The notes below the pieces were generated by a model. The model did no database searches and was not told the DNA's origin. It worked only from the letters and a program-made list of their open reading frames with translations. A stretch of DNA of 64,000 nt from NCBI RefSeq assembly GCF_000285555.1, contig NZ_HE610996.1, forward strand, positions 425,052 through 489,051. Direction: 5' to 3'. The DNA comes from Kurthia massiliensis (GTDB lineage: Bacteria; Bacillota; Bacilli; Bacillales_A; Planococcaceae). Numbering within the stretch: the first letter of the stretch is position 1; every line of letters starts with the position of its first letter. The position numbers were made by a program, and so were the translations under genes. Shown here one piece after another: positions 56,787 through 64,000 of this stretch.

Positions 56787-58139
56787 ATGAATCAACAACA
56801 ATATACACAATTAATCGAACAACTTGAACAATTATGCCATATCGGCGCCTTCGAAGAGATGAGACAACTTGCTTCAACACATTATGAGCAAGCAATTGAA
56901 ATGCACAATGACTTTATCGAATTACAAATGCTACGGTATATGATGATGGCAAGCGCTAACTTAGGACAATACGATCATTTACTTCACTTTTTTGAGCGCT
57001 ACGAATATTTATGCCACGCCCTAAAAGATGAGCAATGTTTATTGTTTTTCAACATTTACTTAATGTTTATTTATAATTATCAAGGTTATTATCAACAGTC
57101 AATGTACGTCTTAAAACGTGCATGTCGTATGGCGCTTGAAAAAGAGAATCAGCTTGCGATTATTGACGCTTTTAGTAGCGCTTGTGCAACAGCAACGTTA
57201 ATTCAACAATACGACCATGCGATTCAATACGCGCTAATTGGCATGACACATTTAGATGAAAATATGCGCGACTCGATTTTCGCATCACGTTTAGAAATGA
57301 ATTTAAGTATTGCCCTGATTCATAACGGTGCATTTGATCATGCTAAAAAATATTTAGCGCGCAGTCGCCAAACGTTAGATCAATCGAAATACACGCGTTT
57401 CGTAAAAGATCATGCACACTATTACCGCGCTAAAGCGTTGCTTGCAGAGCATGAACACGATTATCTCGCTGCAAAAGTATATTTGAAGCAAGCGCTCACT
57501 TTATTACTCAAACACAATCATATTGCAGAGGTCGTTCATCTGATACGCGCCAGCATGCATTTAGCCGACGCCTTACAAGATGACTTGTACTTTACACACG
57601 CTTCTCATATTTTAGACACGCTCGTACATAGTAATGTGCAACGACAAATTGACGATATTACATTACTGAATGCGCAACGCCACGTAGCACGTGACCAGCG
57701 TGCGACGCAAACGTTTGATGAGGCAACTGGTGTTCATCGTACGAAAGGTGCTTTTAAAGTCGTCAATGACTGGTTACAGCAACAAGCGAAAGTCGACTGC
57801 GCCGTAGTGATGATTGGACAGCTAACCGACGCAGATCCTGCATTTTCAACATTCGTCCAACGCATCAACCAGTTATTAGACGACTCACGCGTCATCGTGA
57901 GCTTTAATAACCAGCAAATACTCATCTTTTGGCGCGACGTCGAAGAACGAACGGTGCAACAACATTTAGCTAGCATTGAAACACTCGTACATAGAGAGAA
58001 CGAAATCATCGTGAAAGGTCATAGTCAAAGTACGGCGACGATGCGATACGCGAAAGAACTATACAATTTTGCGTATGCCCAGCTATATTATATGCGTGAA
58101 CTTGATACGCAATTGACAAATCATCAATCAACGAAATAA
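56787..58139 (+). CDS. TPR-like protein with degenerate GGDEF-like C-terminal domain
   Basis: 450 residues. Residues about 1-300 are helical repeats of about 35-40 residues (for example AFEEMRQLASTHYEQAI and SALQ-like pairs), resembling the TPR arrays of Rap/AimR-like or regulator proteins. From residue 311 the sequence DEATGVHRTKGAF matches the DELTGLYNRRGF start of GGDEF domains, and AKELYNFAYAQLYYMRE matches the domain end. Where GG(D/E)EF should be, it reads NNQQI (374-378), so it cannot make c-di-GMP; a sensory or binding role is likely. Start ATG 56787 follows TGGAGGCG. Partner gene directly upstream. Confidence 0.65.
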   Translation: MNQQQYTQLIEQLEQLCHIGAFEEMRQLASTHYEQAIEMHNDFIELQMLRYMMMASANLGQYDHLLHFFERYEYLCHALKDEQCLLFFNIYLMFIYNYQGYYQQSMYVLKRACRMALEKENQLAIIDAFSSACATATLIQQYDHAIQYALIGMTHLDENMRDSIFASRLEMNLSIALIHNGAFDHAKKYLARSRQTLDQSKYTRFVKDHAHYYRAKALLAEHEHDYLAAKVYLKQALTLLLKHNHIAEVVHLIRASMHLADALQDDLYFTHASHILDTLVHSNVQRQIDDITLLNAQRHVARDQRATQTFDEATGVHRTKGAFKVVNDWLQQQAKVDCAVVMIGQLTDADPAFSTFVQRINQLLDDSRVIVSFNNQQILIFWRDVEERTVQQHLASIETLVHRENEIIVKGHSQSTATMRYAKELYNFAYAQLYYMRELDTQLTNHQSTK

Positions 58140-58147
58140 TGAACGAT

Positions 58148-58186
58148 ACAAAAAGACGAGCCGCTTTTGCGACCCGTCTTTTTGTA
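58148..58186. terminator. Bidirectional terminator between the TPR gene and prfC
   Basis: AAAAAGACG pairs with CGTCTTTTT, with CGC/GCG inside, between convergent genes. Confidence 0.82.
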
Positions 58187-58191
58187 CGTGC

Positions 58192-59763
58192 TTATAGTAA
58201 GCTATATAATTCGATTTCTGGGAATTTATCGTTGAACCAACGCATTGCAAACTCGTTTTCGAATAAGAATACTTTATTACCGAAACGGTCATTTACAAGA
58301 ATTGAACGAGGACCTGTCATTGAATCTTTAATATCTTCTTCATTTGTAACCCAACGTGCGATTTTAGAACCGATTGGCTCCATAATGACGTCTACGTTAT
58401 ATTCATTTTTCATACGGTTTTCAAATACTTCAAATTGTAATTGACCGACCGCACCAAGAATGATGTCTTCTGTAAATAACGTTTTATAATATTGAATTGC
58501 ACCTTCTTGTACAAGTTGGTCAATCCCTTTATGGAAGTGTTTTTGTTTCATCACGTTTTTCGCAGATACACGGACGAATAATTCCGGTGTGAATTGTGGT
58601 AATTTTTCAAATTGGAATTTCTTTTTACCGCCAACGATTGTATCGCCGATTTGGTAGTTACCTGTATCGTAAAGACCGATAATATCCCCTGCCACTGCTT
58701 CATTCGCTGTTTCACGGTCATCGGCTAAGAATGTCGTTGCTTGTGTCACTTTGAATGATTTTGCATTACGTGTCATCGTAATGTTCATACCGCGGTTAAA
58801 TTTACCTGATACGATACGTACGAATGCGATACGGTCACGGTGTGCTGGGTTCATGTTTGCTTGAATTTTGAAAACGAAACCTGAAAAATCTGCATCTGTT
58901 GGTTCCACAATTGTTTCTTGTTCTGTTAAACGAGGTTGTGGACCTGGTGCGAATTTTAAGTATGTTTCAAGGAATGTTTGCACACCGAAGTTTGTTAATG
59001 CTGAACCGAAGAATACAGGAGTTAATTGACCTTTTGCAATTTTATCTTCAGAGAATTGGTTACCCGCTTCATCTAACAGCATAATGTCCTCTAACGCTTG
59101 TGTATAGTAAGACGTTTTTGTCATATCGTTTTCAACGTCGATACCACCTTCTTCATTTAACGGAATGAAGCGATCTTCTTCCTCTGTACGGAATTGTTCA
59201 ATGCGACGGTTGAAGCGATCGTAAATACCTAAGAACTCTTTTCCCATACCGATTGGCCAGTTCATTGGATAAGCGTTAATGCCAAGTACTTCTTCAAGCT
59301 CTTCGATTAATTCTAATGGTTCTTTACCTTGACGGTCTAATTTGTTGATGAATGTGAAAATTGGAATACCACGCATACGACAAACTTGGAATAATTTCTT
59401 CGTTTGTGCTTCGATCCCTTTCGCTGCATCGATAACCATGACAGCACTATCAACGGCCATTAATGTACGGTACGTATCTTCAGAGAAATCTTGGTGCCCA
59501 GGTGTATCAAGGATGTTGACACGGCAACCGTCGTAATCAAATTGCATAACTGAAGATGTTACAGAGATACCACGTTGTTTTTCGATTTCCATCCAGTCAG
59601 ATGTCGCGAACTTACCTGTTTTTTTACCTTTTACTGTACCAGCATCGCGAATCGCGCCACCGAAGTATAAAAGTTTTTCTGTAATTGTCGTTTTACCAGC
59701 ATCGGGGTGAGAGATGATAGCAAAGGTACGACGTGAAAGAATGTCTTGTTCTAAATTCGTCAT
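58192..59763 (-). CDS. prfC: Peptide chain release factor 3
   Basis: 523 residues. RF3 GTPase that recycles RF1/RF2 from the ribosome. G1 [16 protein letters not shown] near residue 19, switch I followed by [15 protein letters not shown]3 [15 protein letters not shown] and G4 NKLDR. Domains II and III are present with the typical C-terminal EIELYSLL. Start 59763 is preferred because AAAGGAG lies just upstream; ATG 59784 lacks one. Confidence 0.96.
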   Translation of the reverse strand: MTNLEQDILSRRTFAIISHPDAGKTTITEKLLYFGGAIRDAGTVKGKKTGKFATSDWMEIEKQRGISVTSSVMQFDYDGCRVNILDTPGHQDFSEDTYRTLMAVDSAVMVIDAAKGIEAQTKKLFQVCRMRGIPIFTFINKLDRQGKEPLELIEELEEVLGINAYPMNWPIGMGKEFLGIYDRFNRRIEQFRTEEEDRFIPLNEEGGIDVENDMTKTSYYTQALEDIMLLDEAGNQFSEDKIAKGQLTPVFFGSALTNFGVQTFLETYLKFAPGPQPRLTEQETIVEPTDADFSGFVFKIQANMNPAHRDRIAFVRIVSGKFNRGMNITMTRNAKSFKVTQATTFLADDRETANEAVAGDIIGLYDTGNYQIGDTIVGGKKKFQFEKLPQFTPELFVRVSAKNVMKQKHFHKGIDQLVQEGAIQYYKTLFTEDIILGAVGQLQFEVFENRMKNEYNVDVIMEPIGSKIARWVTNEEDIKDSMTGPRSILVNDRFGNKVFLFENEFAMRWFNDKFPEIELYSLL

Positions 59764-59897
59764 TTCGTTCTCCTTTATAATCAATCAATAGATGTTATCT
59801 ATCGGAAAATTTTCAATAGTCTTTGTGTAACCTTAACTTGTCTAGTATATCAAAAATCAATGCATGAAAAAAGTACTTGCAAGCCGTCATAATAAAA

Positions 59898-59933
59898 AAC
59901 GAGAAACCTATGGCGTCATAGGCTTCTCGTTTG
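59898..59933 (-). terminator. Terminator after the LysM glucosaminidase gene
   Basis: AAACGAGAAACCTATG pairs with CATAGGCTTCTCGTTT around GCGT (one mismatch). Confidence 0.9.
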
Positions 59934-59936
59934 ACG

Positions 59937-61190
59937 TTATGCTTTTGTAACGTTTAATGTTTGACCGATTTTAATCGTCGATGATTTTAAACCGTTCCAT
60001 TTTTTTAAGTTTGTTACTGTCGTACCGTACTTTTTCGCGATTTTGGTTAATGTATCGCCTTTTACAACTTTGTACGTTACGTTTGCTGTTGCTGTTAATT
60101 TTAATTTTTGACCGACTTTAATCGTTGAAGACGTTAAGCCGTTCCATTTTTTTAAGTTTGTTACTGTCGTACCGTACTTTTTCGCAATTTTCGTTAACGT
60201 ATCACCTTTTGCGACCGTATGTATCGTTACTTTTTTAGATACCGTTGTTGTTGGTAATGTTGTATCGTTACCTGCTGGTGTCACTGTTGTATTCGTTTGA
60301 GACTTATCTTCTGTGTTCACAACAGGCGCCTTTTTAGACACGTATAATGTTTGACCAACGTAAATCGTTGTCGTTTTTAATGCATTCCAAGATGTTAAGT
60401 TCGCAACTGTTGTGCCATATTTTTTCGCGATTTTCGTTAACGTATCGCCTTTTTTCACAACGTATGTTGTCCCTTTATCTAATGTTGAATTGCTCGTTTG
60501 TGTGATCGTCGTATTTGAACTATTTGAAGACGTCGTTAACGGTGCATCGAATTGCGTTAAGTTATAGCGCTCAATTAAGCTATTTAATTTCGTATTATAC
60601 TTCGTATCAGTCGCATAAGTACCTGTTAAAGCTTTTGTTGCGTCTTTATATGTTTTCGCATTTTCACGCCATGCTTTTTTGTAGTAAGAAGCGTTCCAGC
60701 TCACACCGTAACGGATTTTTTTTGCATTGTCTTCTAATGATTCTTTATATGAAGGATATTTACGGAATTTTGCATTGATTGTGTAGTATTGACCTTTACC
60801 GTTATCTTCTAACGTTTTCATCATCACGTATTGTCCGTTGTAATCGCCTTTAATGCCGAATAAGTTATAGTTTGGTGCAGAAGCTAATTCACTGCGGCCG
60901 TAACTACTTTCTAAAATTGCTTGTGCCATCATGACAGAGCCGTAAATACCATATTGTTGTGATAATGTCACAACGCTTGGTGAAATTTCTTCGATAAAGC
61001 TCTCTACAGTAGCTGTTGCACTTTTTGCTTTTGCTAATACTTTTGTATTTTCTTCAGCTGTATTCGATGTAATGTTGCTCACTGTTGTTGCTTTCTGTAC
61101 AGCGGTTGTTGCCTCTGCAGCCGAAGAAAGTGACGTCGTTGTCACGATAGTAGCCATTGCTGCCGCAAGCCATTTGCTCGTTTTATTCAT
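59937..61190 (-). CDS. Secreted N-acetylglucosaminidase with three LysM domains
   Basis: 417 residues. An N-terminal signal peptide (about residues 1-28, ending SSAAEATT) is followed by a glucosaminidase domain of the lysozyme subfamily 2 type (SVMMAQAILESSYGRSELA with the catalytic Glu, FGIKGDYNGQYV), then three LysM repeats starting at about residues 245, 320 and 372. It would cut peptidoglycan during growth or separation. LysM 2 and 3 are almost identical at DNA level (see the repeat). Start ATG 61190 follows AAGGGACTAG. Confidence 0.9.
   Translation of the reverse strand: MNKTSKWLAAAMATIVTTTSLSSAAEATTAVQKATTVSNITSNTAEENTKVLAKAKSATATVESFIEEISPSVVTLSQQYGIYGSVMMAQAILESSYGRSELASAPNYNLFGIKGDYNGQYVMMKTLEDNGKGQYYTINAKFRKYPSYKESLEDNAKKIRYGVSWNASYYKKAWRENAKTYKDATKALTGTYATDTKYNTKLNSLIERYNLTQFDAPLTTSSNSSNTTITQTSNSTLDKGTTYVVKKGDTLTKIAKKYGTTVANLTSWNALKTTTIYVGQTLYVSKKAPVVNTEDKSQTNTTVTPAGNDTTLPTTTVSKKVTIHTVAKGDTLTKIAKKYGTTVTNLKKWNGLTSSTIKVGQKLKLTATANVTYKVVKGDTLTKIAKKYGTTVTNLKKWNGLKSSTIKIGQTLNVTKA
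59992..60185. repeat. 147-bp tandem duplication within LysM region
   Basis: 47 bp are identical between 59992-60038 and 60139-60185, and similarity continues on both sides, giving a period of 147 bp or 49 residues. It marks a recent LysM duplication. Confidence 0.8.
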
Positions 61191-61286
61191 CTAACTAGTC
61201 CCTTCTCGTATGTCCTTTTTCTCTATATTAGTAGTCTTTTATACATTAGAATACCATTAATGAGTCAAATTGGGTACAGAACCGAA

Positions 61287-61330
61287 AAAATGACATAAAC
61301 ATCACATAATTGTAATGTTTATGTCATTTT
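61287..61330 (-). terminator. Terminator after murE
   Basis: Stem AAAATGACATAAACAT / ATGTTTATGTCATTTT, perfect over 16 bp with a 12-base loop. Confidence 0.9.
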
Positions 61331-61340
61331 ATAAGAATAA

Positions 61341-62813
61341 TTATTTTCCGTATTTTTTGTATGCTTCGTCTAACGCAATTTTTGCATCGCTATGTGGATA
61401 TTTTGTGTTTTCGATAATTTGATAGTCTTCGTGACCTTTACCAGCGAATAAGATTAAGTCGCCTGGTTCTGACATTTGTACAGCATGACGTACCGCTTCT
61501 TCACGATCACCGATGCATGCGTAGTTATCATGTGCCATCCCTTTTTCAAGGTCGCCCATAATCGAATCATACGCTTCATAACGTGGATCATCTGTTGTTA
61601 AAATAACATATTCCGCTTTTGAAGCTTTTAACGCCATATCTGGACGTTTTGATTTGTCACGGTTACCTCCTGTACCGATAACGAAAATCATTTTATTTTT
61701 CTTGTAAGGCATCGCCGCATCAATTGCTTTTTCGATAGCATCTGGTGTGTGCGCATAATCGATGAAAATGTCGATTGGTAGATCGTCTGTTGGGACGCGC
61801 TCCATACGACCTTTAATCGCTGTTAAGCTTTCTAATTGTTCGATGACATCGTCAATTGGATAGCCTTTTGCATAAAGTGCTGCAACTGCTGCAAGCGCAT
61901 TGTAAACGTTAAATTCACCGAGTAATTTTAGTTCAACGTGGCGATTACCTTCTGGTGTCACCATCGTGAATTCTGTATGTTCGTCGTGGTATGTAATGTC
62001 AATACCGCGGAAGTCAGCAGTTTCGTCCTTAACTGCATAACGCCAAATTGGGTACGGTGTTAAAGTTTCGTAATTTGCACTCCATGCATCGTCAGAGTTT
62101 AACACGACATGTTTGTCTTTCGTTAAATCTTGACCAAGTTGTGAAAATAACATCCCTTTTGCATTACCGTAGTTATCCATCGTTTTATGGAAGTCCAAAT
62201 GGTCTTGTGTTAAGTTTGTGAAAATCGCAACGTCAAAATCAATCCCTGCTACGCGACCTAATACAAGACCGTGTGAGGACACTTCCATAATCATCGCACG
62301 GCAGTTTTCTGACTTCGCACGGAAGATCATTTGTTGTGTTGATAATGCATCACTTGTCGTATTTGATGATTGGTAAAGTGTACCGTTAATATCGAAACCG
62401 ATTGTGCCTTTTAATGCCGATTTAATGCCTAAGCCAAGTAACATTTTTTCAATCATATTAGAAACAGTCGTTTTACCGTTCGTACCTGTCACACCGATCA
62501 TCGTTAAATCTTGTGATGGGTAATCATAAAATTTTGCTGCAAGTAATCCTAATGTGCGGTCTGTACTACGAACGATCACTTGCGCAACATCACCTTTTAA
62601 GTCAAGTTCGCGCTCTGTAACGATCACTGTCGCACCGCTGTCTACAGCTTGTTGTGCGAAGTCGTGTCCATCTACGGTATAACCTTTAATACAAATAAAA
62701 ATTGTTTTTTCTTCGACTAAACGAGAGTCGATCGCCATGTTGCGTACTTCTTCTGGTAAAGTACCAACGATACGTTTTTGTGCTAAACGTTGTAATAATT
62801 CTGTCGTTTGCAT
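61341..62813 (-). CDS. murE: UDP-N-acetylmuramoyl-tripeptide synthetase MurE
   Basis: 490 residues. Mur ligase with ATP loop GVTGTNGKTTVSNM near residue 113 and EVSSHGLVLGRVAG near 178. It adds the third amino acid to UDP-MurNAc-L-Ala-D-Glu. Specificity motif reads TTDDPRYEAYD (DDPR at residues about 408-411): DAP enzymes usually have DNPR, lysine enzymes usually lack the arginine, so specificity (mDAP or Lys) is open. Two bases follow the M42 gene stop. Ribosome site AGGAGGATTAATT overlaps the end of the upstream gene. Confidence 0.93.
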   Translation of the reverse strand: MQTTELLQRLAQKRIVGTLPEEVRNMAIDSRLVEEKTIFICIKGYTVDGHDFAQQAVDSGATVIVTERELDLKGDVAQVIVRSTDRTLGLLAAKFYDYPSQDLTMIGVTGTNGKTTVSNMIEKMLLGLGIKSALKGTIGFDINGTLYQSSNTTSDALSTQQMIFRAKSENCRAMIMEVSSHGLVLGRVAGIDFDVAIFTNLTQDHLDFHKTMDNYGNAKGMLFSQLGQDLTKDKHVVLNSDDAWSANYETLTPYPIWRYAVKDETADFRGIDITYHDEHTEFTMVTPEGNRHVELKLLGEFNVYNALAAVAALYAKGYPIDDVIEQLESLTAIKGRMERVPTDDLPIDIFIDYAHTPDAIEKAIDAAMPYKKNKMIFVIGTGGNRDKSKRPDMALKASKAEYVILTTDDPRYEAYDSIMGDLEKGMAHDNYACIGDREEAVRHAVQMSEPGDLILFAGKGHEDYQIIENTKYPHSDAKIALDEAYKKYGK

Positions 62814-62815
62814 AA

Positions 62816-63877
62816 TTAATCCTCCTGCTCATCGATCATAGGAGAAGTGACGTAAGCGTATAAAAGTGCCGCTGTATTGCGTAATGAGTCTACATGTGTA
62901 CGTTCAAAAGCATGTGATGATTCAATGCCTGCACCGAATAATGCATGGCGCACATCAAAGCCTGCGCGAATTGCTGCCGATGCATCCGAACCATAATATG
63001 GATAAATATCGAGTTTATAATCGATATTATTGGCATTAGCAAGAGCTACTAACTGACGAGTTAATTCGTAGTGATACGGACCACTTGAATCTTTCGCACA
63101 AATTGAAACCGTATATTCATCAGATTGTTGGCCATCGCCAATTGCACCCATGTCTACTGCAATATATTCAACGGTTTCTTCTGGTACGCTGGCGTTCCCA
63201 CCATAACCGATTTCTTCATTATTTGAGATATAAAAATGAGTTGTGTAAGGTAGCTCGATTTGTTCGTTTTTAATTAATTTTAATAGTTGAATTAAAAGCG
63301 TTGTGCTCGCCTTATCGTCTAAATGACGTGATTTAACAAAGCCTGATTCCGTAAACTCAAAACGGTTATCAAACGATACGAAGTCACCTACTTCGATGCC
63401 TAATGCACGTGTATCTTCCGCGTTTTTCACTTTCGCATCAATACGTACTTCTATATGCTGCTCATCACGTGGTAATTCGCCCATTTTGTTATAAACATGG
63501 ACAGATGTTTCGTGCATTAATATAGTACCACGAATCTCCTCTCCTCGTGCGGTATGAATTGTACAATATTCTCCTTCTACCGCATTCCAACGAAAACCAC
63601 CGACCATTGATAGTGCAAGGCGACCTGATGACTTCACTTCTTTTACCATCGCACCGAGTGTATCAGTATGGGCTGTTAATAAGCGATGACGTTGATCATT
63701 TTTCCCTTTAACTGTTGCGATGATGGCCCCTTTGTTCGTACGTGTGTAAGAAACGCCGATATTATCAAGCATACCTGCCATGACGTTCATAATCTTCGTC
63801 GTAAAACCTGACGGACTTGCTATATTTGTTAACGTTTTTAACAATTGAACAGTTTCTTTTTCATTGAAAATTTCCAC
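62816..63877 (-). CDS. M42-family metallopeptidase (glutamyl/leucyl aminopeptidase type)
   Basis: 353 residues. Metal ligands and catalytic residues: TAHTDTLGAMV near residue 70, HLDDKAST near 186, NNEEIGYGG near 215 and VDMGAIGDG, with a C-terminal histidine in ESSHAFERTH. A cytoplasmic dinuclear aminopeptidase similar to FrvX/YsdC. GTG start at 63877 with AAGGGG eight bases upstream. Shares an operon with murE, spacing 2 bp; functional linkage is not obvious. Confidence 0.9.
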   Translation of the reverse strand: MEIFNEKETVQLLKTLTNIASPSGFTTKIMNVMAGMLDNIGVSYTRTNKGAIIATVKGKNDQRHRLLTAHTDTLGAMVKEVKSSGRLALSMVGGFRWNAVEGEYCTIHTARGEEIRGTILMHETSVHVYNKMGELPRDEQHIEVRIDAKVKNAEDTRALGIEVGDFVSFDNRFEFTESGFVKSRHLDDKASTTLLIQLLKLIKNEQIELPYTTHFYISNNEEIGYGGNASVPEETVEYIAVDMGAIGDGQQSDEYTVSICAKDSSGPYHYELTRQLVALANANNIDYKLDIYPYYGSDASAAIRAGFDVRHALFGAGIESSHAFERTHVDSLRNTAALLYAYVTSPMIDEQED

Positions 63878-63929
63878 TTTAAAATCCCCTTTTTTAAATA
63901 TAGATAGCTTGCATCTCTATTATTCTTTC

Positions 63930-63959
63930 ATCATATCAAAAGATGACTTTTTCCGACAA
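63930..63959 (-). promoter_or_regulatory. Candidate promoter of the M42-murE operon
   Basis: On the minus strand TTGTCG, 18 bp, TATGAT, about 55 bases before the GTG start. The last 40 bases of the window show no gene. Confidence 0.45.
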
Positions 63960-64000
63960 CGACAAATCATGTTATGATGAATACATCAAGTATTCGAGGT

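Noticed and set aside
58139-58444. Plus-strand ORF of 101 codons antisense to prfC
   Set aside because: Lies opposite the well-supported release factor gene and has no ribosome site.
59950-60215. Repeat-spacer appearance suggesting a CRISPR array
   Set aside because: The repeats are in-frame LysM domains of one protein; there are no short palindromic repeats of constant length with unique spacers.

Overview
This window is chromosomal DNA from a low-GC Firmicute of the order Bacillales. Gene order follows the Bacillus subtilis chromosome over long stretches: pycA-ftsW-ylaN-ylaL-ylaI-typA-ylaF, yktA-yktB-suhB, pdhABCD-def-ykrA-rpoY-rnjA-ktrC and dapL-dapH-LysR-cbpB. Local losses and insertions separate these blocks. 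Ordinary intergenic distances, AGGAGG-type ribosome sites and frequent TTG/GTG starts fit this. A glyoxylate shunt, a Spo0E-like protein and a MurE with a DDPR motif make a Planococcaceae member such as Kurthia my best guess, but no rRNA or other decisive marker is present. I saw no tRNA, rRNA, CRISPR array, prophage or transposase gene.

Layout. 1-6.1 kb: pyruvate carboxylase (cut by the window edge), FtsW, YlaN, YlaL, YlaI, BipA/TypA and YlaF. 6.1-14 kb: SuhB-like phosphatase, YktB, YktA, a CidAB-type membrane pair, an RND exporter with its own promoter and palindrome, and an SDR protein lacking the usual catalytic residues. 14-23 kb: pyruvate dehydrogenase operon, peptide deformylase, a Cof-type phosphatase, and RpoY with RNase J1. 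23-27.3 kb: a sulfonate uptake operon whose monooxygenase has lost about 190-200 central residues; its leader holds a promoter, a perfect palindrome, a tiny ORF and a terminator hairpin. 27.3-32.3 kb: KtrC, a zinc-ribbon protein, malate synthase and isocitrate lyase (with a roughly 100-nt hairpin between the last two), and a divergent sensor-LytTR regulator. 32.3-38.2 kb: an XRE-cupin regulator with the polyamine importer PotABCD, then an MFS exporter.

38-50 kb: the acetyl branch of the lysine/diaminopimelate pathway (DapH, DapL), a LysR regulator, the c-di-AMP-binding CBS protein CbpB/DarB, polyphosphate kinase and exopolyphosphatase, CheV, a beta-hydroxyacid dehydrogenase, a YfcC-type carrier and a GNAT acetyltransferase. 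50-64 kb: small Bacillales proteins (Spo0E-like, YkvS), MarR, a B12-binding-type radical SAM protein, KtrD, TerC under a yybP-ykoY manganese riboswitch, an unrecognised gene pair (the second has a TPR-like array and a degenerate GGDEF-like domain), release factor 3, a LysM glucosaminidase, MurE and an M42 peptidase.

How it fits together: most of the window is core metabolism and cell-envelope housekeeping. The parts most worth a second look are the broken sulfonate monooxygenase and its leader, the TPR/pseudo-GGDEF pair, the aceA-aceB hairpin with the LytTR sensor, a 128-bp intergenic repeat present twice, and the several c-di-AMP-linked proteins (PycA, CbpB/DarB, KtrC, KtrD) encoded here.
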